From contig NZ_FOWR01000013.1 of the NCBI RefSeq assembly GCF_900115495.1, forward strand, positions 62,001 through 126,000: a stretch of 64,000 bases of DNA. The letters run 5' to 3'. Shown here piece by piece: positions 24,257 through 31,749 of this stretch. Numbering within the stretch: position 1 is the first letter of the stretch; the number at the start of each line of letters is the position of its first letter. The position numbers were made by a program, and so were the translations under genes. Under the pieces are notes generated by a model, which saw only the letters and a list, made by a program, of their open reading frames with translations, had not been told where the DNA came from and did no database searches. This stretch comes from Enterovibrio norvegicus DSM 15893. GTDB taxonomy: Bacteria; Pseudomonadota; Gammaproteobacteria; Enterobacterales; Vibrionaceae.

Positions 24257-25649
24257 CCACAAGCGTCTGGTTCACTTTGGCATTGGTGCGTTTCACCGAG
24301 GCCATCAAGCTTATTACCTTCAGTTGCTCAACGACACGCTGCCAGAAAGCGAGCGTTGGTATTACACAGACGTGAATTTACGTGAAGAGACGCGGGCTAT
24401 TCCAGATGCGTTGCAGGCTCAAAATGGTCAGTATCACTTCAAACGCATTGCCCCGAATGGGGATGCCGAATACATCAAAATTAGCAGTATTGACCGTGTG
24501 GAAGACGCGTCTGCAGACCCTTCAGTGATTGGGCGTATCTTCAACGACGACAATGTAAAAGCGTTAACGATCACCGTGACGGAAGGCGGGTACTACCTTA
24601 CCGACACCGACGACGTCAACCTGTCACACCCAGAGGTGGCAAACGATATCACGGTAATAAAACAACAACGCGGTCAACCAAAAACCTTGTTTGGTTTCCT
24701 TGCATTGGCGCTGCTAGCACGCCAGAGCATGGCCAACGGTGCAATCACCGTCGCGACCTGCGATAACCTGCGTGACAATGGTCATCGCCTCGCAAAGGCA
24801 TTCGGTCAATTTGCCGAAGCAGCGCAACTCTCAGACCTCAAACAGTGGATGAATGTCAATGTCACCTTCCCGTGCTCCATGGTTGACAGGATCACCCCTG
24901 TGCCGCCAGCAAGCTTGTCTCACGAGATCCAACAACAACGCGGCGAAGAGGATGCATGCCCTATTCTAGGAGAGGATTTCGAGCAGTGGGTCATTGAACA
25001 CAAATTGGCGAACGCTTTCCCTGCGCTCGATGCCGTGGGAGTGACTTTCACGAAGAACGTTCATGCCTTTGAAGAAGCCAAAATCCGAATCCTAAACGGC
25101 GGGCATTTTATGCTGTCTTACGTTGGGGCGCTGCGAGGTTACCAGACGTTCGACCAAAATATTCATGATGACGAACTCAATGGGTGGCTAAAGGCCTACC
25201 ATCAAAAAGACGTTATCCCGACGATAGATGATCGCCCGTTCGATTTAGAGGCCTACCGACAAATTATTATCTCTCGTTTCAGCAATGGGTATATCGCGGA
25301 TTCCATTGAGCGTATCGCGATGGACAGTATCAGCAAGTTTCCGCAGTTTATTTTGCCCACGCTCAAGCTAAGCCTCGGCCGTGGACACTTCCCGATATCG
25401 GCAATCATATTGATTGCGCATTGGTACTGTTTTTTATCCCTCAAAGTCAGGGGTCGTATCGCGTTTAACTACAAAGACCCCTATCTATCAACCGCCGAAA
25501 CGTGGATGCACCAACAAGATCCTGTTGGCGCTTTTCTCCATGACCCTGATATCTGGCAAGGTCTCAATAAACAATATCCAGAATTTGGCGAGTCCCTTAA
25601 AAGGCAAATCGCCATCACGATGGGCGCATATCAGGAGCGTTACAGATGA
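24249..25649 (+). CDS. mannitol/D-arabinitol dehydrogenase family enzyme (long-chain polyol dehydrogenase)
   Basis: A 466-residue NAD-dependent polyol dehydrogenase of the mannitol-2-dehydrogenase/fructuronate reductase family. It has the N-terminal HFGIGAFHRGHQAYY cofactor strand, TITEGGYY, and FPCSMVDRITPV. The catalytic Lys278, Asn283 and His286 lie in EEAKIRILNGGH with the spacing of Pseudomonas mannitol dehydrogenase. The product ketose would be D-fructose from mannitol or D-xylulose from D-arabinitol. The xylulokinase-type gene downstream makes D-arabinitol a serious candidate substrate, and these enzymes often accept several polyols. It overlaps its neighbours at both ends (8 and 4 bases). 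Confidence 0.85.
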   Translation: MSDHKRLVHFGIGAFHRGHQAYYLQLLNDTLPESERWYYTDVNLREETRAIPDALQAQNGQYHFKRIAPNGDAEYIKISSIDRVEDASADPSVIGRIFNDDNVKALTITVTEGGYYLTDTDDVNLSHPEVANDITVIKQQRGQPKTLFGFLALALLARQSMANGAITVATCDNLRDNGHRLAKAFGQFAEAAQLSDLKQWMNVNVTFPCSMVDRITPVPPASLSHEIQQQRGEEDACPILGEDFEQWVIEHKLANAFPALDAVGVTFTKNVHAFEEAKIRILNGGHFMLSYVGALRGYQTFDQNIHDDELNGWLKAYHQKDVIPTIDDRPFDLEAYRQIIISRFSNGYIADSIERIAMDSISKFPQFILPTLKLSLGRGHFPISAIILIAHWYCFLSLKVRGRIAFNYKDPYLSTAETWMHQQDPVGAFLHDPDIWQGLNKQYPEFGESLKRQIAITMGAYQERYR

Positions 25650-26455
25650 CAATGTCACTAGAACTTCATGGCAAACCTACATTGCAAGGCAAAGTCGCAT
25701 TGCTGACGGGCGCGAATGGTGGCATTGGGCTTGCCGTCGCCTATGCCTATCTCGCCAGCGGCGCAAAATGTGTGATTGCTGACCTTCCTATTGAGCCGTC
25801 GGTTGGCGTGTCCGCCCTTATTGATGAGTTTGGCGATAAAGTGACATACCAACATGGAGACATCACGGATCCTGACACACGCAGACGTTTGGTGTCCTCT
25901 ACTCTGACCCAGTTCGGCAGCATTGATGTGCTGTTCAACAACGCCGCTATTTTTAACATGGCGCCGATATTGGATGCCTCTGAGGAAGAATTTGATCTCG
26001 CGTTTTCCGTGAACGTCAAAGCCATGTTCTTTTTGATGCAAGATGTCGCGAAGGCCATGATTGAAATAGGTAAAGGCGGAAAAATCATCAATATGGCGTC
26101 ACAAGCGGGGCGTCGTGGAGAAGCATTGGTCGCGCATTATTGCGCCACAAAAGCCGCAGTGATCAGCTATACCCAATCTGCCGCACTCGCACTGGCAGAA
26201 CATGGCATCACAGTTAACGGGATTTCCCCCGGCGTCGTGGATACACCAATGTGGGACAGTGTCGATGCCTTGTTTGCCAAATATGAAAACCGCCAACTTG
26301 GCGAGAAGAAAAAATTGGTTGGCGAAGAAGTGCCATTAGGTCGTATGGGTGTTCCTAATGACATCGCGGGCATGGCGCTTTTCCTTGCCTCCCCCCTTTC
26401 TGACTACATTACCGCCCAGACGTATAACGTCGATGGCGGCAATGTGATGAGTTAA
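25646..26455 (+). CDS. sorbitol-type SDR dehydrogenase (SmoS/L-iditol 2-dehydrogenase type)
   Basis: A 269-residue classical SDR. It has TGANGGIG at residues 21-28, NNAA near 93, and the YCATK catalytic motif at Tyr165/Lys169. The stretch GGKIINMASQAGRRGEAL and the end DYITAQTYNVDGGNVMS closely resemble Rhodobacter sphaeroides sorbitol dehydrogenase, which oxidises D-sorbitol to fructose and galactitol to tagatose. It has an N-terminal extension of about eight residues compared with that enzyme. Translationally coupled to the preceding dehydrogenase (ATGA). Two polyol dehydrogenases of unrelated families in one operon imply a broad polyol range. Confidence 0.85.
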   Translation: MTMSLELHGKPTLQGKVALLTGANGGIGLAVAYAYLASGAKCVIADLPIEPSVGVSALIDEFGDKVTYQHGDITDPDTRRRLVSSTLTQFGSIDVLFNNAAIFNMAPILDASEEEFDLAFSVNVKAMFFLMQDVAKAMIEIGKGGKIINMASQAGRRGEALVAHYCATKAAVISYTQSAALALAEHGITVNGISPGVVDTPMWDSVDALFAKYENRQLGEKKKLVGEEVPLGRMGVPNDIAGMALFLASPLSDYITAQTYNVDGGNVMS

Positions 26456-26458
26456 CCC

Positions 26459-27922
26459 ATGAATACCTATCTAGGTATTGATATCGGGACTTCTGCCGTC
26501 AAAGTGTTACTGGTGAGCGGCGATGGCACAGTGCTGGACAGTCGCTCGGTGTCTTACGGCACTGACTCCCCCCAGGCATTGTGGAACGAGCAAACCCCCT
26601 CTATTTGGTGGCACAGTACGCTCACCTGTTTCGACGCACTCCGTGAGCGCAATGAAACCCTATGGCAACATGTCGCTGCCATAGGGTTATCCGGTCAAAT
26701 GCACGGGGCTGTTTGCCTTGATAGCAACCAAGAGCCGGTTTACCCCGCCATTCTATGGAACGACGGACGTGCCCACAAAGAAAGCGCTGATCTCAACCGT
26801 TTATGCCCCGACATTGGCTACAGCGCGGGGGTGCCAGCCATGCCAGGCTTTACTGCCCCAAAACTACTGTGGCTGCATGACAACGAGCCGGATATCTTTG
26901 CGCGAATTGATAAAGTTATTTTGCCCAAAGATTACGTACGCTTAATGCTCACAGGAGCGTGTTGCACCGATGTCAGCGATGCCGCAGGCACCTTGTGGCT
27001 AAATGAAGCAGCACGCGATTGGGATGATGACCTGCTCAGCGCTTGCCACCTCACGCGTGACCACATGCCAACCCTCATCGAAGGCAACCAAATCAGTGGC
27101 TCACTGCTGCCTGACATAGCCAAGCGCTTGATGCTGTCTACCGACGTCATTGTTGCAGGCGGTGCGGGTGATGCTTCTGCGGGCGGCATTGGTATTGGCG
27201 CGGTCAATGAAGGCGATGCCTTTCTTTCTCTTGGTACATCGGGGCAAATTTTTGTCGCCAAAGCGCAGCACAGTGCGAACCCTCAAGGCTACATTCATGC
27301 TTTTGCGCATGCTTTGCCTGATCGTTGGTGCCATATGGCGTGTTTACTCAATGGCGCGAGTCCGTTGCTATGGTTCTCGTCCATCACGTCCCTGTCCATC
27401 GAGCAATTGCTTGGCGAAGCAGAAGCCGCAGATGATCTGCATCGTCCTGTGTTTTTCATGCCCTATCTCAATGGCGAGCGCACCCCGCACAACAACCCGT
27501 TTGCAACAGGCAGTTTTGAAGGATTAACAGCGCACACATCGCGTAATCACATGACACAAGCAATACTAGAAGGGATTGCATTCAGCTTTAGAGACTGCTT
27601 ACTCGCGCTTGAAAATGCCAACACACATTTATCCTCATTGGGGGCAATCGGTGGCGGCGTGAAAAACGATTACTGGCTACAAATGCTCGCAGACGTGTTG
27701 AATCTTGTTATTCACAAATACGACGGCGCAGAAACGGGGCCAGCATTGGGGGCGGCGCGACTTGCGATTTTGAGCCACACCACGCACTCTATTGACACGG
27801 TGTGCCCCTCTCCCGCAATAGAAAGAACGTTCACACCCAATGCCAAAAGGCATCAACTATACGCTGAGAAACACACTAAATTCACGGCGTTGTTTACGGC
27901 ACTAGCACCAACATATGGTTAA
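26459..27922 (+). CDS. xylB: xylulokinase-type FGGY sugar kinase
   Basis: A 487-residue FGGY-family kinase, the usual size for xylulokinase. It shows the N-terminal phosphate loop DIGTSAVKVLLV, LSGQMHGAVCLD (typical of XylB), WNDGRAHKE with the catalytic-type Asp later in AGGAGDASAGGIGIGAV, and AIGGGVKNDYWLQMLADVL near the C-terminus. It would phosphorylate the D-xylulose made from D-arabinitol, feeding the pentose phosphate pathway. In Pseudomonas the mannitol operon carries the same type (mtlY), so xylB is used by homology, not as proof of substrate. Starts three bases after the SDR stop codon. Confidence 0.85.
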   Translation: MNTYLGIDIGTSAVKVLLVSGDGTVLDSRSVSYGTDSPQALWNEQTPSIWWHSTLTCFDALRERNETLWQHVAAIGLSGQMHGAVCLDSNQEPVYPAILWNDGRAHKESADLNRLCPDIGYSAGVPAMPGFTAPKLLWLHDNEPDIFARIDKVILPKDYVRLMLTGACCTDVSDAAGTLWLNEAARDWDDDLLSACHLTRDHMPTLIEGNQISGSLLPDIAKRLMLSTDVIVAGGAGDASAGGIGIGAVNEGDAFLSLGTSGQIFVAKAQHSANPQGYIHAFAHALPDRWCHMACLLNGASPLLWFSSITSLSIEQLLGEAEAADDLHRPVFFMPYLNGERTPHNNPFATGSFEGLTAHTSRNHMTQAILEGIAFSFRDCLLALENANTHLSSLGAIGGGVKNDYWLQMLADVLNLVIHKYDGAETGPALGAARLAILSHTTHSIDTVCPSPAIERTFTPNAKRHQLYAEKHTKFTALFTALAPTYG

Positions 27923-27961
27923 AAACCTATCAGGTATAGCCCCCTTCAAGAGGAGCACTTA

Positions 27962-28849
27962 ATGGCAGAGCCGAACACCAAAGATCCCGTATGGGAATTT
28001 ATCCAAATCAACGACGAGTCCGTGTATTACAAAGAGCACGGTGTGCCTCATCATAGTATTCACTGGCATGTGCATGAACAGTATGAACTCCACCTGATCG
28101 TGAAAACAAATGGTAAAGCCATGATAGGTAACCACTTAGGGCCATTTTCCCCCGGCCAACTTACCCTTGTTGGCCCTTGGCTCCCTCACAATTGGGAGAG
28201 CACGCTGCAACCCGGTGAAACCCATGAGCTACGCGATATGGTGATTTTGTTTAAACCTGACCTTTTTTATACAGCGGCCAAGTCCTTTCCTGAGCTCGCT
28301 CAGTTTGGCCGCTTATTAGAACAAGCAAAAATGGGGATAGAATTCCTCGATGTGCCTTTCGACAATGCCGTCGAATGCTTCCAAAAAGTCAGGGAAAGCG
28401 AAGGAGTGACCAGACTGGTTCATTTCCTCTCTTTTATTGACTACCTCAGCAAGCGCAACACCCGTTTGCTTTCCAATATGCCAGCCTCAGAAGTCAAAGA
28501 ACCGGGCACAGTACAAAGCAGAATAAACGAAGTCGTCGACTACGTGATGCAAAACTACCAACAGCCGATACGCCTCAAAACCTTAGCTGACAAGCTCGGC
28601 ATGACCGAATCCTATTTCTCACGGTTTTTTCATCAGTCATCCGGTCATCGATTCACGGATTTTGTAAACCGTGTGCGTATCCAACGCGCCTGTGTGTTGT
28701 TAAGTGATACCAGCGATACCATCGCCGACATCAGCCAAACTGTTGGCTTTCACAACCTCGCGAATTTCAGCCGCCATTTTCGAAGAATTAACGGATTAAG
28801 CCCCCTTGCCTACCGCAAGAAACACGCCTCACAAACGTCAGTCACCTAG
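27962..28849 (+). CDS. AraC-family regulator of the polyol operon
   Basis: A 295-residue regulator. The N-terminal cupin-like sensing domain has HWHVHEQYELHLIVKTNG at about 27-44 and GPWLPHNWES. The C-terminal pair of helix-turn-helix motifs spans about 190-285: IRLKTLADKLGMTESYFSRFF, then IADISQTVGFHNLANFSRHFRRINGLSPLAYR. It is the last gene of the operon with AGAGGAG before the start, so activation by a polyol would be positively autoregulated. In Pseudomonas fluorescens the mannitol operon is run by an AraC-type activator (MtlR), which this resembles in domain layout. Confidence 0.87.
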   Translation: MAEPNTKDPVWEFIQINDESVYYKEHGVPHHSIHWHVHEQYELHLIVKTNGKAMIGNHLGPFSPGQLTLVGPWLPHNWESTLQPGETHELRDMVILFKPDLFYTAAKSFPELAQFGRLLEQAKMGIEFLDVPFDNAVECFQKVRESEGVTRLVHFLSFIDYLSKRNTRLLSNMPASEVKEPGTVQSRINEVVDYVMQNYQQPIRLKTLADKLGMTESYFSRFFHQSSGHRFTDFVNRVRIQRACVLLSDTSDTIADISQTVGFHNLANFSRHFRRINGLSPLAYRKKHASQTSVT

Positions 28850-28886
28850 CCCGTCTTTCAGTGAGGAACGATGAGACAAAAGTGAG

Positions 28887-28933
28887 AATGCCCGTTAAAC
28901 AGACACGTAAGCGAGTTTCTGACGGGCATTTTT
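28887..28933 (+). terminator. terminator of the polyol operon
   Basis: AATGCCCGT and ACGGGCATT form a 9-bp stem around a longer loop, followed by Ts. It lies 38 bp after the regulator gene. Confidence 0.75.
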
Positions 28934-29215
28934 GCGTCAATGTGTTGCTAGAATATTGTTATGTTGCCGGTTTTCTTTACCTTCATTCCCAGTTCCGACT
29001 GCAACTTGCAGCTGTATCACGGACAGCTTCGATTGATTTCACGTGATGAACGTTTACCCACATTTTTCAGAGGTGTATTTTTTAGAAAGCGCCTTTGATC
29101 TCAATGAAATAGCGCGCGTTCCATTAAGATAGATTCCGTCAATTAGCAGAGGCAATGCGGTTGTCAGTTTGGGCAGTTGAACGTACCGCATTGGCCATAT
29201 CACCGGAGTGCACCC

Positions 29216-29569
29216 ATGCATCAACACGGCAAGATCAATTACGTTGAGTTTCCAGCACGCGATTTAATCGCGACCAAATCCTTTTTCTCTGAAGCCTTTG
29301 GCTGGACATTCACCGACTATGGCCCAGATTACACCGCCTTTTCCGATGAAGGTCTTGATGGCGGCTTTTACCGCGCAGACATGCACTCAGAACCCAGCAA
29401 AGGTGCCGCACTGATCGTTTTCTACAGCGAATCGCTTGAACAAACTGAAATCAACGTTCGCCAAACTGGCGGCAAAATTGTGCAAGCCATCTTCGACTTC
29501 CCTGGTGGGAGACGTTTTCATTTCGTTGAACCAAGCGGCAACGAATTTGCCGTCTGGTCAGATAAATAG
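29216..29569 (+). CDS. VOC-superfamily (glyoxalase/bleomycin-resistance fold) protein
   Basis: A 117-residue single-domain VOC protein: INYVEFPARDLIATKSFFSEAFGWTFTDYGPDYTAF at the N-terminus and RRFHFVEPSGNEFAVW at the C-terminus carry the potential metal ligands (Glu, His, Glu). This subgroup is usually annotated as a glyoxalase-like or lactoylglutathione-lyase-related protein of unknown substrate. The ATG at 29216 is preferred to the upstream frame start because CGGAG precedes it and the first beta strand begins at once. Monocistronic. Confidence 0.8.
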   Translation: MHQHGKINYVEFPARDLIATKSFFSEAFGWTFTDYGPDYTAFSDEGLDGGFYRADMHSEPSKGAALIVFYSESLEQTEINVRQTGGKIVQAIFDFPGGRRFHFVEPSGNEFAVWSDK

Positions 29570-29664
29570 CGTTTGGTCATGACATGGCGGCGGCATATAC
29601 CCAAACAACCGGAAGATGTTCGCATTCAGAGGTCATAATACGTTCAACTCGAGGCGAATTTCGT

Positions 29665-29688
29665 GAGGAATAGTCGTTCTATTTCCTC
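29665..29688. repeat. hairpin GAGGAATAG/CTATTTCCTC at the edge of the T6SS locus
   Basis: An imperfect inverted repeat with a TCGTT loop, 30 bp past the 3' end of the last T6SS gene. It may be an intergenic repeat or the terminator of the T6SS operon; there is no clear T run on the minus strand. Confidence 0.4.
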
Positions 29689-29717
29689 GGATTTTAACCA
29701 AGACACGGACTCAAACG

Positions 29718-30989
29718 TCATTGTTCGAAGTTCTCACGAAGTTGGTTAATCTTATACTGATAGCTGTTGAGGATGTATTGCGCTCTATCCAGCGCTTCCA
29801 ATGATTGCTCGCTCTCGGCGAAGTTAATTCTGCCCATCAATGGAAACAGGGTGTTGCTGTATTGATAGGATTTTATGATGCCTGCTTCTTCACCTCCTGC
29901 TTCTTTCAGGTTCGCGAACAGGGTTCTGGCTTTCTTGAAGCCCTCGTTTAAGGCCGCCCACTCGCTGACTAAACCAGCATGTTTAGAAACAAACGCCTTT
30001 TCTAACACTTCGGCTTTGTTCGATTCAGGGTAAAGCCGCTTAAACGCCTTGATGGATGCCAGCACTTTATGGCTTTTATCAACAGAAAACGGCTCGTGGC
30101 CATAGGTGTTGACAATCGCCGCGAGCCTTTCATACAAGGGCTGTTGTATAGCGGTGAGTTCTGTCGGCGTATCCGCATGTCTGATCACGCTCAGTACGCG
30201 TTCAATGGAATAGTCTTTGATGTTTTCTTTTAGCCTCTCCAATTGTTTTTCTTGATAGATAATGTAGAAAAACGCCGCAAAAAAGGTCAGTGCGATCATC
30301 AGTAGCAAAGGCGTATTTGCCTTTTTGCTGCTGGGTTTTTGGGAAAGCGCGGCTTCAGGCTCGGACGAAGCAGGCGCAACCAAAGGCTGGGGGGGAGGCG
30401 GTTCAGCCTGATTAAACAGTGTCAGCGACGCCCGCTGTTTTGCCTCAAGATTTTCAATACGGCGGGAAAACAGCGCAACCAATGAATCAAAAGCAGGCGC
30501 TGCTCTTCCATAGTGCTTGAGCAATTCTTCATGTATATCAAGCGCCAGCGAACGGCCTAATTCTAGCTTCGCTTTGTCTTTCTCTTCTAGTATCAGGGCC
30601 TTGGTAGGTAAGATATTTTCGATATACCATTCAAACGCGGCTAACCGGGCATCTTTTTTCCCTCCTTTTGGAAAGCCGTTATCCCAATAGATCAGGCACA
30701 TATCCAAAATGGCGTTTAACCCATCGAATAATCCCTCTATGCCTCTGTTGTGGGTGGCAGCAACGGCGTAATAACACACGCAGCGGAAATCCTTACTATG
30801 GTGGCGTAATATCTCCTCCGTGCCTTTTTCGACCACTGGCCAGGAAACCCTGGCCATGATCTTGCTCTTATTATTAATCTGAGCCTTTACTTCATCAAAA
30901 TGCTCAGTTTCCGCTGCGTTGATACCACAGGAGCTTACTTCGGAAATTGGTCTTTTAATAATTTTAGACATTTTTTCATAGAATTTCAT
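29718..30989 (-). CDS. VasL/ImpA-N type T6SS-associated protein
   Basis: A 423-residue protein with an ImpA-type N-terminal domain: KIMARVSWPVVEKGTEEIL, then RHHSKDFRCVCYYAVAATHN and GLNAILDMCLIYWDNGFPKG. A Pro-rich linker (EPPPPQPLVAPASSEPE) follows, then one membrane segment at about 231-250 (LLLMIALTFFAAFFYIIY) and a helical C-terminal domain. This layout matches VasL-like proteins at the end of T6SS clusters, related to the N-terminus of TssA but membrane-tethered. Its start overlaps the stop of the 245-aa gene (TAATG). It is the last gene of the locus. A role in baseplate or sheath anchoring is inferred from the family. Confidence 0.7.
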   Translation of the reverse strand: MKFYEKMSKIIKRPISEVSSCGINAAETEHFDEVKAQINNKSKIMARVSWPVVEKGTEEILRHHSKDFRCVCYYAVAATHNRGIEGLFDGLNAILDMCLIYWDNGFPKGGKKDARLAAFEWYIENILPTKALILEEKDKAKLELGRSLALDIHEELLKHYGRAAPAFDSLVALFSRRIENLEAKQRASLTLFNQAEPPPPQPLVAPASSEPEAALSQKPSSKKANTPLLLMIALTFFAAFFYIIYQEKQLERLKENIKDYSIERVLSVIRHADTPTELTAIQQPLYERLAAIVNTYGHEPFSVDKSHKVLASIKAFKRLYPESNKAEVLEKAFVSKHAGLVSEWAALNEGFKKARTLFANLKEAGGEEAGIIKSYQYSNTLFPLMGRINFAESEQSLEALDRAQYILNSYQYKINQLRENFEQ

Positions 30990-31726
30990 TAAACGAAAAA
31001 AGCTTTATTTTGTGTTTTAATATATATACTACCCCCTTCTAACTGGAGTGTTTTTTTACTTTTAACAATCGAATTTCCTTCTGATAAGGTATATAATCCT
31101 TGATCTGCTTTTAAAAGTAAAATATTTTTAGCTTTTTGAATTATGTCTATGTTCGCTTCCAATTGAATATCTCCTCGTGTGGAAGTGTAAATTATATCTC
31201 CAGCTATATCCTTTTTTTCATTACCCCCAATATTTTTTTCTTCAGAACCATTAATATAAATATGACTCTTAACCTTCTTATCAATTGTTAAAAACTGACC
31301 TATTGGCTTTGTAATATTTTTGTTTTCTTCTGCTTTTTTTCTGTCAAAAATGTTCACATTTACATCCTTAACAGCGTTATATCCTATATATAACTTATTT
31401 TCGTCTATTGTCTCTGTTTTATCTTTTGTAGTAAGGCTATACTCCTTTGTCAATTTATTGTCTTTTATAGAGGTGCTCTCTACAAAGCTAGCGTTTTTCC
31501 ACTTTTTTACAAGCGTAAACTCTCTTTTCACACCAAAAGAAATATCTAAAACCGCTGCTAGTTTGAAAGACATGTCAAGACCGATAGTGAAGGCTTCTTT
31601 TGAGCCAATATTGATTCCAAGCGCATGTCCTAGTGTATAAGAATGACTATCCCCACCCGTCCAAGTAAAACTATGCCCTATATGTTTAACTCTAAATATA
31701 CCTTTCCTTTCTATATCATATTCCAT
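30989..31726 (-). CDS. unrecognised 245-aa protein between tssM and the VasL-like gene
   Basis: A strongly AT-rich gene, unlike the flanking tssM and VasL-like genes. The N-terminal 60 residues mix aromatic and Gly-rich turns (RVKHIGHSFTWTGGDSHSYT, then LGHALGINIGSKEAFTIG). The C-terminal half (about 140-245) is a run of short beta repeats: SHIYINGSEEKNIGGNEKKD, IIYTSTRGDIQLEANIDIIQ, KNILLLKADQGLYTLSEGN, LQLEGGSIYIKTQNK. This alternation is what is seen in the DUF2345 tail of VgrG and in DUF3540 proteins, so a spike-like triple beta-helix is possible. No signal peptide or catalytic motif. It could be a tip-associated structural protein or a cargo adaptor; I do not know the family. Confidence 0.65.
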   Translation of the reverse strand: MEYDIERKGIFRVKHIGHSFTWTGGDSHSYTLGHALGINIGSKEAFTIGLDMSFKLAAVLDISFGVKREFTLVKKWKNASFVESTSIKDNKLTKEYSLTTKDKTETIDENKLYIGYNAVKDVNVNIFDRKKAEENKNITKPIGQFLTIDKKVKSHIYINGSEEKNIGGNEKKDIAGDIIYTSTRGDIQLEANIDIIQKAKNILLLKADQGLYTLSEGNSIVKSKKTLQLEGGSIYIKTQNKAFFV

Positions 31727-31749
31727 TATTTTAACCTTATATGAAACTG

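Noticed and set aside
28861-29046. 61-codon frame after the AraC gene
   Set aside because: It runs through the operon terminator hairpin and has no family resemblance.
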